Source of the DNA: an uncultured Dehalococcoidia bacterium
GTDB taxonomy: Bacteria; Chloroflexota; Dehalococcoidia; Lucifugimonadales; UBA3495
Reading direction: 5' to 3'
DNA length: 64,000 bases
NCBI GenBank assembly: GCA_958295765.1
Contig: CATQHB010000002.1
Span: 2,530,091-2,594,090 of the forward strand
Under the pieces are notes generated by a model. It saw nothing but the letters and a program-made list of their open reading frames with translations, searched no databases and was not told where the DNA came from. A program made the position numbers and the translations under genes. Shown here one piece after another: positions 16,950 through 24,991 of the stretch. The first letter of the stretch is position 1; each line of letters starts with the position of its first letter.

Positions 16950-16997
16950 TCGGTATTCTCAACGGGTGTTGGTATTGGTGTTGGTATTATTATCGGG

Positions 16998-17116
16998 GTA
17001 GGGGCGGGTTTGTAACCCGCCCACCGTTCAACGGCAGGAACGTACCGGAAAAGGGGTATGCCATAGCCAACATACTCCGGCCCCCGGGCCAGGGCGGGTT
17101 ACAAACCCGCCCCTAC
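16998..17116. repeat. R3 facing pair
   Basis: GTAGGGGCGGGTTTG... at 16998 and its complement ending at 17116 flank about 70 bp that includes TACCGGAAAAGGGGTATG. Both arms are themselves hairpins. It sits between the sulfite reductase gene and hemD (gap 16950-17204), preceded by a short GGTATTGGTGTT direct repeat at about 16969-16990. No gene seen. Confidence 0.8.
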
Positions 17117-17204
17117 CGGCCGTTGGAGTATTCCGGCCAGAACACCAACTGCGTAACTCCTAATCCGTTTAATCCATGTCTGAATCCCCGGAAGGACAAA
17201 CACT

Positions 17205-18074
17205 TTGGCCTCGTTAGACGGCAAGACTATCGCCTTTGTAGAAGCCCGTATGTCCTCGGAACTGGCCGGGTTAATCCGGCGGCACGGCGGCGTTCCCTAT
17301 CCGGCGCCGGTGCTGCAAGAGATTTACCTCAAGGACAGCCCGGAGGTGCAGCAGCTAATCGCCGACACCTGCGCCGGGCGGATTGACGCGGTGGCCCTGC
17401 TGACCGGCGTCGGCACCCAGGCCCTGGTGGAAACCGCCGCGGCTATGGGCCGGCAGGCCGAGTTTATCCAGGCCCTGGACCAGTTGACCGTCATCGCCCG
17501 CAGTCCCAAGCCGGCTCGGGTGCTGCGCCGCCACCAAATCCACATCGACCTGATGCCCCCGGAGCCTTTCACCACAACCGACCTGATTAACTCCCTGGAC
17601 GAATGGGACTTGGCCGGCAAGGTAATGGCGGTGCAGCACTACGGCGGCCCCAACCGGCCCCTGGTGCAGCGCCTGCGGGAAAGGGGCGCCGAAGTGCGGG
17701 AAGTTACCCTCTATAATTGGGGACTGCCCCAAGACCAGGCCCCGGTTCTGGCGATGATTGACGAATTGACCCAGGGCAAAATTGACGCCATCGCCTTTAC
17801 CAGCCAACCCCAGGTGGGCAACCTGTTGACCATCGCCGCCGGAGCCGGCCAGGAACCGGCGCTGCGCCAATGCCTGGGCCGCCGGTTGGAGTCGGCGCCG
17901 GCGACAGAACCGGCATCAGAACCGGCCGCCGCCCCCGGCGCAGTGGTGGCCTCGGTGGGGCCGGTGTGCAGCCGCCGCCTGCGGGAGGCCGGCATTGCCG
18001 TGGACGTAGAACCGGAACATCCCCACATGGGCAACCTGGTGCTGGCCCTGGCCGAGTATTTTCAGCAGCCGTAA
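17205..18074 (+). CDS. hemD: Uroporphyrinogen-III synthase
   Basis: Cyclises hydroxymethylbilane to uroporphyrinogen III, the branch point of heme, siroheme and cobalamin synthesis. 289 residues: the opening DGKTIAFVEARMSSELAGLIRRHGG, GVGTQALVETA, PKPARVLRRHQI, then VQHYGGPNRPLVQRLRERGAEV and the TSQPQVGNLL and ASVGPVCSRRLREAGI motifs fit HemD. There is a Pro/Ala/Glu-rich loop at about 226-246 (ESAPATEPASEPAAAP) that looks like an insertion. TTG start with GGAAGGAC upstream. Its place after a siroheme enzyme gene suggests dedicated tetrapyrrole supply. Confidence 0.88.
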   Translation: MASLDGKTIAFVEARMSSELAGLIRRHGGVPYPAPVLQEIYLKDSPEVQQLIADTCAGRIDAVALLTGVGTQALVETAAAMGRQAEFIQALDQLTVIARSPKPARVLRRHQIHIDLMPPEPFTTTDLINSLDEWDLAGKVMAVQHYGGPNRPLVQRLRERGAEVREVTLYNWGLPQDQAPVLAMIDELTQGKIDAIAFTSQPQVGNLLTIAAGAGQEPALRQCLGRRLESAPATEPASEPAAAPGAVVASVGPVCSRRLREAGIAVDVEPEHPHMGNLVLALAEYFQQP

Positions 18075-18163
18075 GCAGTATCGGTAGAAAACATCAGCAG
18101 AACCCATCAGTAGAACACCGGGGCAAATGGCAGCCTAATCCTTAACCGGGCGGCGGTGTCAAG

Positions 18164-19321
18164 ATGAACGTAAATCCCTTCCAAGTGCAGATTCCCGACT
18201 CGACCCTGGCCGATTTGCGGGAACGCCTGGCGCGTACCCGTTGGCCCGACGAAATCCCCGGTTCCGATTGGGGTTACGGCTCCAATCTGGCTTATGTAAA
18301 GGAACTGGTGGAATACTGGCGCGACCGGTTTGACTGGCGGGCGCAGGAAGCCTTTATCAACTCCTTTGCCCACTTCCGCACCAGCGTTGAGGGGATGGGC
18401 ATCCACTTCATCCAGGAGCGGGGCAAAGGTCCGGCGCCGCTGCCCCTGATAATCACCCACGGCTGGCCCAGCACCTTCTTTGAGATGCTGAAAGTCATCC
18501 CCCGCCTCACCGACCCGGCGGCCTATGGCGGGAACCCGGCCGACTCCTTCGACGTGGTCGTTCCTTCTATGCCGGGCTATGGATTTTCCGACCCGGCCGG
18601 CGCGCCCGGTATGAACATCTCCCGGATTGCCGACCTGTGGGCCAGACTGATGACCGAAAACCTGGGCTACCCGCGTTTCGGCGCGCAGGGCGGCGATTGG
18701 GGGGCCAGCATCACCGCCCGCCTGGGTTTCGCCTACCCGGAGCAGGTGGCCGGGATTCACGTAACCGCCGTTGCCGCGGCCAGCATCAGCCCCGACCTGG
18801 GGGAGGGAACCCGGCCCTTGTCGGAGCGGGAGACGGCGCTGCTGGCCGAAAGGGAGCAGTGGCGACAGGCCGAGGGCGGCTATTCCCACATTCAAGGCAC
18901 CAAGCCCCAAACCCTGTCCTACGGGTTGAACGATTCGCCGGCCGGGTTGGCCGCCTGGATTGTGGAAAAGTTCCGCACCTGGAGCGATTGCGCCGGCGAC
19001 GTGGAATCCCGTTTCACCAAGGACGAACTGCTGACCAACATTACCCTCTACTGGGCCACCCAGACTATTGGCTCATCCACCCGACTCTACTACGAATCCC
19101 AGCATAACCCCTGGACTTTCCGGCCCGGCGAGCGTATTGAACCGCCCTGCGCCGTGGCCCTCTTTCCCGTAGATTTGAGCCACCCGCCCCGGGAGTGGGC
19201 CGAGCGTTCCTACAACGTGCAGCGGTGGACTGAAATGCCCCGGGGCGGCCACTTCGCCGCCCTGGAGGAGCCGGATTTGCTGGTTGAGGATATAAGAGAG
19301 TTTTTCCGCGCCCTGCGGTGA
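18164..19321 (+). CDS. Epoxide hydrolase (EHN plus alpha/beta hydrolase)
   Basis: Opens epoxides to diols through an ester on an Asp nucleophile. 385 residues. The N-terminal EHN region reads PFQVQIPDSTLADLRERLARTRWPDE. The alpha/beta fold has the oxyanion HGWP (99-102), PGYGFSD, and the nucleophile Asp178 in GAQGGDWG. The late His is probably in PRGGHFAALEEP. A Tyr in the cap (SYGLNDSPAGLAAW region) matches the microsomal-type family. It follows hemD by 89 bp but seems functionally separate. Confidence 0.92.
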   Translation: MNVNPFQVQIPDSTLADLRERLARTRWPDEIPGSDWGYGSNLAYVKELVEYWRDRFDWRAQEAFINSFAHFRTSVEGMGIHFIQERGKGPAPLPLIITHGWPSTFFEMLKVIPRLTDPAAYGGNPADSFDVVVPSMPGYGFSDPAGAPGMNISRIADLWARLMTENLGYPRFGAQGGDWGASITARLGFAYPEQVAGIHVTAVAAASISPDLGEGTRPLSERETALLAEREQWRQAEGGYSHIQGTKPQTLSYGLNDSPAGLAAWIVEKFRTWSDCAGDVESRFTKDELLTNITLYWATQTIGSSTRLYYESQHNPWTFRPGERIEPPCAVALFPVDLSHPPREWAERSYNVQRWTEMPRGGHFAALEEPDLLVEDIREFFRALR

Positions 19322-19344
19322 TGCGGCGGCCTTATTTCCAATTC

Positions 19345-20173
19345 CCCAAGAGTTACGCACCTGAACAGGAAACGCTATCAGCAATATGTCATTCCGAGCG
19401 TAGCCGAGGAATCTAAAATGCCCGCCTTCCCGAACCTCTCTTATTGCCAGGATTTTAGACCCTTCACTCCGTTCAGGGTGACATACTAGGTTCAGAGAGA
19501 CATGGAGAGACCGGGCATTGCCTCAATTTCGTAACCTCCACTCCATTAACCCGGTTCCATACCGGGCAATCGCATCATAAAACCGTCATTCCCATTATAA
19601 CACCGTCGTTCCGGCGAAAGCCGGAACCCAGGAAATCCCCCGGAAAAGAGCGGGCCGGATACCGAACAACCCGGTAGGGGCGGGTTTATAACCCGCCCGG
19701 CGTTCCGGGGCAAAAACATCCGGGAAAACAGTTGCGCCATATCCGCCCCATTCCTGTCCCCAAACCAGGGCGGGTTACAAACCCGCCCCTACCGGACATT
19801 TACCGGGGCCGGGGCCGGTTCCATACCCGCCAATGACCATAGAAGTTACGCACTTGAACAAGAAATGCGATAGAGATATGTCATTCCGAGCGTAGCCGAG
19901 GAATCTAAAATGCCCGCCATCCCGAACCTCTCTTATTGCCAGGATTTTAGACCCTTCACTCCGTTCAGGGCGACATTGGGGAGACCGGGCATTGCCCCAA
20001 TTCCGTAACCCCTACTCCATTAACCCGGATCCATACCGGGCAATCGCATCATAAACCCGTCATTCCGGCTATAAAACCGTCGTTCCGGCGAAAGCCGGAA
20101 TCCAGAACCCTCGGTAGCCGGCACGCTCTTTTCCGGGGGATTTCCTGGATTCCGGCTTTCGCCGGAACGACGG
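19345..20173. repeat. Two tandem copies of a repeat-rich segment
   Basis: The 997-bp gap 19322-20318 has no gene. A segment starting GTTACGCAC at 19352 recurs at 19845, 493 bp later. Both copies carry CATTCCGAGCGTAGCCGAGGA, GATTTTAGACCCTTCACTCC and CATACCGGGCAATCGCATCATAA. The first copy ends in a left half of R1 (19603-19662) joined to an R3 pair (19674-19792). The second ends in a complete R1 (20077-20173). Several short GGAACGACGGTT direct repeats follow. Confidence 0.8.
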
Positions 20174-20318
20174 TGGCTTGGAACGACGGTTCCCTGCAAC
20201 GACGGTTGCCCGCATCACCATAGCCTAACCCGCCGTTATCTTGTATGATAGGCCGGGTCAGGGAAACCCAAACCTTTAACCCTTTAATCTAATCCTTGCT
20301 GCGCGGAGGGGAGCGATT

Positions 20319-21506
20319 ATGATTACCAAGTTTGGCAGCCTGTTTGCCGGCCACGTGGACTTTGACGACATCGGACTGGACGCCACCCCGGTCAACGACC
20401 GCTGGCTGTCCGATGAGCATCTGGCCTCCGTCTTTGACAAGGCCGAGGCTATCGCCATCCTGATGGATCGGCTGGATTACGAAACCTTCTGGATGGCCGA
20501 GCATCACTTCCAGCGGGAGGGCTACGAGTGCATCCCCAACCTGCTGCTTTTCGGCGTCCACCTGGCCCACCTGACCAAGACGCTGAAAATCGGCTGCGGG
20601 TTCAATATCGCCCCGATGTGGAATCCCCTGCGGCTGGCCGAGGACTATGCCACCGCCGACATTCTTACCGACGGGCGGGTGGTTTTCGGCGTGGGCCGGG
20701 GCTACCACAGCCGGGAGGTGGAAACCTTCGACGCGCCGATTATTGACCAGGCGGCCAACCGGGAACTGTTCGAGGAGCAGGTGGAGGTGATGTTCAAGGC
20801 GTTCAACAACCGCTCCTTTTCCCACCGGGGCCAGCACTACACCATCCCCCCGGAAGTGCCTTACCGGGGCTATGACCTGAAGGAGATAACCCTGGTGCCG
20901 CGCCCCCGCTACCTGCCGGTGGAGTGCTACCAACCCCTGGTCAGCGCCAGCCAGCGGGCGATGGACTTTATGGCAAAGCACGGCATCAAGGGCATGATTG
21001 GCGGGGGCGCCGCCGCCGGGGGCGCGACCGAGGAGGTGGTGCGGGCCTGGCAGGAAACCCTGGCCCGTTCCGGCAAGGAAACCGAACTGGGCGGCGACCT
21101 GATTATCGGCTTTTCCATCCACCTGGCCGACACCGAGGAGCAGGCCATCGCCGAGGCCACCAGGTTTGCCGAGGAGAATATGAAAATGTTTGGGCCGCTG
21201 GGCTTTGTCCGGGGGCTGAGCGAGGAGCAGATTAGAGACTTGGGCGACCCTTCCCGGGCCCGACAGGCCGGCCTGCCCACCATCCGGGACGGGGTACGGG
21301 TCGGCTCCTGGATGTGCGGCCCGCCGGAACTGGTGGCGGAAAAAATCAACGCCGTCCAGGAACGCTACCCCGGCCTGACCCAGATAAACGTCGGCTCGGT
21401 AGTCGGCACCCCGCAGCAGGTAATCCTGGAACAACTGGAGTGGTTCGGCAAAGAGGTAAAGCCCCGATTCCAGGCCCCGGAAAAGGTGGCGGCGCCGGCC
21501 GATTAG
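20319..21506 (+). CDS. Luciferase-like (LLM class) flavin-dependent oxidoreductase
   Basis: 395-residue member of the luciferase superfamily. Landmarks are ETFWMAEHHFQREGYECIPN (HH with Glu), KIGCGFNIAPMWNPLRLAED, GRVVFGVGRGYHSREVE, then FEEQVEVMFKAFNNRSFSHRG and TIPPEVPYRG. Long versions like this act on alkanesulfonate-like, EDTA-like or terpenoid substrates in known cases, but nothing here fixes the substrate. ATG with GGAGGGGAGC upstream. Followed by a convergent hairpin. Confidence 0.9.
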   Translation: MITKFGSLFAGHVDFDDIGLDATPVNDRWLSDEHLASVFDKAEAIAILMDRLDYETFWMAEHHFQREGYECIPNLLLFGVHLAHLTKTLKIGCGFNIAPMWNPLRLAEDYATADILTDGRVVFGVGRGYHSREVETFDAPIIDQAANRELFEEQVEVMFKAFNNRSFSHRGQHYTIPPEVPYRGYDLKEITLVPRPRYLPVECYQPLVSASQRAMDFMAKHGIKGMIGGGAAAGGATEEVVRAWQETLARSGKETELGGDLIIGFSIHLADTEEQAIAEATRFAEENMKMFGPLGFVRGLSEEQIRDLGDPSRARQAGLPTIRDGVRVGSWMCGPPELVAEKINAVQERYPGLTQINVGSVVGTPQQVILEQLEWFGKEVKPRFQAPEKVAAPAD

Positions 21507-21572
21507 GGGACGGGACTGCCGGGTAGCACGGCGGCGGTCATACCTCTTTAGGGGTTTAGGTTCAGAAGTTCA

Positions 21573-21594
21573 GGGGCGGGTTAAAACCCGCCCC
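21573..21594. terminator. R3-type hairpin between convergent genes
   Basis: GGGGCGGGTT (21573-21582) and AACCCGCCCC (21585-21594) face each other almost without loop. It lies 67 bp after the luciferase-like gene and 4 bp from the stop of the opposite-strand DUF4926 gene. Probably a bidirectional end signal. Confidence 0.5.
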
Positions 21595-21597
21595 GCG

Positions 21598-21921
21598 TCA
21601 TACCGCCGTCTGCTGAAAAAAGCGGTCGTTAGCCAAATCCTCATCGGTGGCCGGCCGTATCTGCGACGGCAGAACATCCACCAGGGCAACGGTGTAACCG
21701 CCCGGCTCAACGAACTCCACGATAAACGCATCCCTTCCCGGGTAACTATGCACAATGGTGCCAACGTCGCCGGGCCGCAGTCCGTCCCCCTGATTGTCCG
21801 ACTCCAGCAGTGGGCTTTCGTCGGGAACTTGAAAGATACTCTCCAGGGGAATCGGCTCGGTCAAGGTTACGGTGTCAAGTTCGTTGAACATTTGGTCCTG
21901 ATACATTTTAACGACCGCCAC
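21598..21921 (-). CDS. DUF4926 domain protein
   Basis: 107 residues. The core FNELDTVTLTEPIP, LRPGDVGTIVHSYPGRDAFIVEFVE and ALVDVLPSQIRP are the strands of DUF4926, a small SH3-like barrel. From memory it is common in cyanobacteria and Chloroflexota, often near toxin-antitoxin-like small genes. Start taken as GTG 21921 with AGGATGA upstream; an ATG five codons in lacks a ribosome site. Function unknown. Confidence 0.78.
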   Translation of the reverse strand: MAVVKMYQDQMFNELDTVTLTEPIPLESIFQVPDESPLLESDNQGDGLRPGDVGTIVHSYPGRDAFIVEFVEPGGYTVALVDVLPSQIRPATDEDLANDRFFQQTAV

Positions 21922-22064
21922 TCTGTATCATCCTGTTTTGGAATTTCGGGCTTATGGAATAACGTATATTCCATTTTAGCATTTTAGCACACTCCCCCTA
22001 CCCCATAAACCGTCTGGTATTCTCAACACGCGCCGGTGTTCTGACCGGAATACTCCAACATCCG

Positions 22065-22183
22065 GTAGGGGCGGGTTTGTAACCCGCCCTGGCCCGGAGG
22101 CCGGAGTATGTTGGCTATGGCATACCCCTTTTCCGGTACGTTCCTGCCGTTGAACGGTGGGCGGGTTATAAACTCGCCCCTAC
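22065..22183. repeat. R3 facing pair
   Basis: GTAGGGGCGGGTTTG at 22065 and its complement ending 22183, with CCGGAGTATGTTGGCTATGG between. It is an inverted copy of the element at 16998-17116. The gap 21922-22270 holds no gene. Confidence 0.75.
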
Positions 22184-22270
22184 AATGCACTAGAGCCGGG
22201 CCTGGCAAGGAACCCCAACACCTGTTGAGAATATCAACCGTCTCCCTCACCGCCAACTCCCCCCGCCCCC

Positions 22271-23449
22271 CTACCCCGGCGTTCCCGCCGCCGGGGCGCT
22301 GGGGGCGGATGCCGGCGGCGGCCGGCGGCCGGGGCGGGTGCGTTTGCCGTTCAACATCGTCCCGATGGGCGTGTAGCGTACCCCCAGGTGGTACACCACC
22401 AGCAGCAGGCCCACAACCCCGGCGAAAATCAGGACGAACTTCAGGTGTACGCTGAGATTGACGCTCAGCAGCAGCCACTGGCCGCCGATTATCAGGGGCA
22501 AGTGCCACAGATAGACCCAATAAGAGGAATCCGACACATACCGCACCCAGGCCCGCTCCCGGGAGGCAACGATGAGAAACAGCCCCATGGTACCAAAACA
22601 CATCAGCCAGGCGTAGGCGGCCTGCAAGACGGCGGTTAAAGCCCAGGCCCCACCCCACAAGTCGCGGGTTACCACCTCCCCGCCCGATTCTCGCAAATCG
22701 CTGATCACCGGGGCCAGCGCCGCCAGCGCCCCGCCATAGGCCGCCAGGGCTGGCAGCAGCAGCCAGACCCACCAGCGCCGGGTGGCAATTCCCCGCTGGT
22801 AAAAGAAGACGCCGAACAGGAAGAAAAGCACGTAGAACCCCACCACGTCCGGGGCGGGAATCACGGTGTCCGAGGTGTCCGGCCCCAGCACCGGCTCATT
22901 CATCAGGAACATCACCAGGGCAGTCAGCGGAACCAGCAGCCACCAGGCCGGGGAGGTGAAGGTCAGGCCCAGCCGGACCAGGACAAGAAACAGCGCCCCA
23001 ATCAACAGCAACTGCCAGAGGAACCAGAGGTGAAAGAACCCGCCCAACCAGGCCAGGGGCCAGTAAAGCAGGCTGAACTCGCCAAAGTGCTGCGGCTCCA
23101 GCGCGCTGTAAATCCAGACGCATACCGGAATAACGGTGACGGCGCTGACCGCCAGGGGCAGGGCGATGCGCTTGAGGCGGTGTTCGGTCAGGGCGCGCCA
23201 CCCCCGCCGTTGCCACAGCATCGCGGTGAAAAAACCGCTGAGCAGAAAGAATACCGGCATCCGGAACCCGTGAATCAACAGGTACAGGTGAACGTAGGGG
23301 TTGGTTTCCGTGCTTACTTCGGTGGCCCACGCCTCCTGCACCGGCCACAGGTCATAAGGGTCGGGCATCAGGAACAGCAGGGAATGTAGCACCACGCCCA
23401 GCAGCATGGCGAAGGCGCGCAGGGCGTCCAGTTCGTGAAAGCGGTTCAT
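22271..23449 (-). CDS. Membrane acyltransferase, acyltransferase-3 / OpgC-like
   Basis: Integral membrane O-acyltransferase with about ten hydrophobic segments. It opens with MNRFHELDALRAFAMLLGVVLHS, the family signature with the conserved His, and continues FRMPVFFLLSGFF. Such proteins move acyl groups onto glucans, lipids or antibiotics; this one is closest in wording to glucan biosynthesis (MdoC/OpgC-type) proteins. I place the start at ATG 23449, which has GGAAGGGG upstream. A longer TTG frame to 23494 adds 15 unlikely residues. The C-terminus has a short Pro/Ala tail. Confidence 0.86.
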   Translation of the reverse strand: MNRFHELDALRAFAMLLGVVLHSLLFLMPDPYDLWPVQEAWATEVSTETNPYVHLYLLIHGFRMPVFFLLSGFFTAMLWQRRGWRALTEHRLKRIALPLAVSAVTVIPVCVWIYSALEPQHFGEFSLLYWPLAWLGGFFHLWFLWQLLLIGALFLVLVRLGLTFTSPAWWLLVPLTALVMFLMNEPVLGPDTSDTVIPAPDVVGFYVLFFLFGVFFYQRGIATRRWWVWLLLPALAAYGGALAALAPVISDLRESGGEVVTRDLWGGAWALTAVLQAAYAWLMCFGTMGLFLIVASRERAWVRYVSDSSYWVYLWHLPLIIGGQWLLLSVNLSVHLKFVLIFAGVVGLLLVVYHLGVRYTPIGTMLNGKRTRPGRRPPPASAPSAPAAGTPG

Positions 23450-23594
23450 CGCGGCCCCTTCCTGTTCCGGTATTCCGGCCCGGCCGGTCGCCAATCGCCC
23501 CGGTTATCCGGTTAATCCAGCCTCCGAACAGCATCCGACTTTCCCCGGCCGGCCCGGCCCGGCGCCGGCCCAACCGGGAAAAGGGCCGGCGGTT

Positions 23595-24758
23595 TTACTC
23601 ATACTGGCGGTCGGGCAGCGCGTAGTTGATGCTGGGGTTTTCCATCTCCGTCGCATCGAGCAGCGTCATAAAGTTATCGACCCGGGCGGTGGGGGAAATG
23701 CGGCCCAAGGCCCGGTCCCAACGCCGTTTCCAGCGCATCCCGGCCAGCAGCCCGGTGGTGCGACTCCGGGGAAAGTCCAGTTGGTCGGCCAGATTATCGC
23801 CAATCAAGGCGCGGGAAATGCGGTAGCCGTACTCGGTCAGCTTGCGCCGCCGCTCCTCATCATCCCTGATGCCCAAGGTCAGGGCCGCCGAGTTGACCAG
23901 GGTATGGGCCATAATAATCGAGTCCACGTTGGGCGGCGGTTCACAGGCCCGGGCCACCCGCAACAGGGCCAGCCCCCCGGCCTCGCTGTTGAGCAGCAAC
24001 TCCTCGGGTACGCCAACCAACCACCCGATATAACGCCAGATATGGATATAGCCCTCCCGCTGCTGCCGGGTGGGATGCACCCCCAGTTGGGACAGCCCCC
24101 GCAAGACCAGGGCGGAGAAGGCCGCCGTCGCAAAGGCCAGATGGGAGGCGCTGACCGGAACGCCGTAGGCCGCCGTGTCCCAACTGCCCGACAACAGCAG
24201 GTTCCGCCGGGCCTGGGCGTGCACCAGCCGGGCGCGGATGGTCAGCCGCCAGCCGTCGCCGTAGCGCTCCAGACCGCCGGGCAGCATCGACTCAATCACC
24301 TGGAGCAGGCTTTGCCGCAGCCGCTGGACGCTGGCTTGAGTGGTGTATCCGGTGGAAAGAAAGGACTGGCCGATGAGGGTGGCAAAGTTCTCGACCAGCC
24401 CCACCGCTACCAGGGAAAGGAGAAACATATCCGAGTCTTTCAGAAAGGCGGCGGCGCCGTGGCGGGCCAATTCCCGGTTAAACCGGGCGTCGTGGGGGGC
24501 GCTGACTCCGGCGAAAAAGTCGCGTAATTCCGGCGGGGCCTCCGGCAAAACGCGCTCATCGTTCTCAATGCCGGCCTGAATAAAGCGGGCCGCCTGACTC
24601 CGCTCCAGGCCGGCCAGCGCCGCCACGACCGCATCGGCCGGCGGGTCGCCAACCATCGTGTAGGCCACGTAGTCGTCGGCCAGTTTGCGGTCGATACTCC
24701 GGCCCCTTTCGTAGCCATCCCGAAAGACGGCCGGCATCTCCTTGACTGCTGCGCTCAT
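23595..24758 (-). CDS. MpaB-like oxygenase (DUF2236)
   Basis: 387 residues of the DUF2236 family, which includes rubber oxygenase Lcp and MpaB. It is a mostly helical heme-b-binding protein. The signature IRARLVHAQARR and the later VSASHLAFATAAFSALVLRGLSQLG are family-typical, as is IHIWRYIGWLVGVPEELL. The likely heme-ligand and active-site positions, Arg and His of RLVHA, are kept. ATG 24758, 22 nt downstream of an 11-bp tandem repeat. No membrane anchor or signal peptide is visible. Substrate unknown. Confidence 0.85.
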   Translation of the reverse strand: MSAAVKEMPAVFRDGYERGRSIDRKLADDYVAYTMVGDPPADAVVAALAGLERSQAARFIQAGIENDERVLPEAPPELRDFFAGVSAPHDARFNRELARHGAAAFLKDSDMFLLSLVAVGLVENFATLIGQSFLSTGYTTQASVQRLRQSLLQVIESMLPGGLERYGDGWRLTIRARLVHAQARRNLLLSGSWDTAAYGVPVSASHLAFATAAFSALVLRGLSQLGVHPTRQQREGYIHIWRYIGWLVGVPEELLLNSEAGGLALLRVARACEPPPNVDSIIMAHTLVNSAALTLGIRDDEERRRKLTEYGYRISRALIGDNLADQLDFPRSRTTGLLAGMRWKRRWDRALGRISPTARVDNFMTLLDATEMENPSINYALPDRQYE

Positions 24759-24779
24759 ATAATACCCGGCCTGCTCCGG

Positions 24780-24889
24780 TTTGCCGTCGGTTTGCCGTCG
24801 GTTTGCCGTCGGTTTGCCGTCGGTTTGCCGTCGGTTTGCCGTCGGTTTGCCGTCGGTTTGCTGTCGGTTTGCCGTCGGTTTGCCGTCGG
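24780..24889. repeat. 11-bp tandem repeat, 10 copies
   Basis: TTTGCCGTCGG repeats ten times head to tail (24780-24889) with one variant copy (TTTGCTGTCGG). It lies 22 bp upstream of the MpaB-like start codon, so it would be in the 5' leader or promoter of that gene. Because 11 is not a multiple of 3, all frames stay open and give false frames. Confidence 0.95.
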
Positions 24890-24939
24890 TTTGCTATAGT
24901 TTCTGCGATTATTGCAAAATGCCTTCCCGGAAACAAGCA

Positions 24940-24980
24940 AAAGCCGGGGCAATACGCTTAACTTTACCGGCCCCGGCTTT
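24940..24980 (-). terminator. Terminator of the amidohydrolase gene
   Basis: AAAGCCGGGGC (24940-24950) and GCCCCGGCTTT (24970-24980) form an 11-bp stem with a 19-nt loop. On the minus strand the stem ends in CTTTTGCTTG. It starts 12 bp after the stop of the amidohydrolase gene. Confidence 0.65.
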
Positions 24981-24991
24981 ATTCCAACCGG

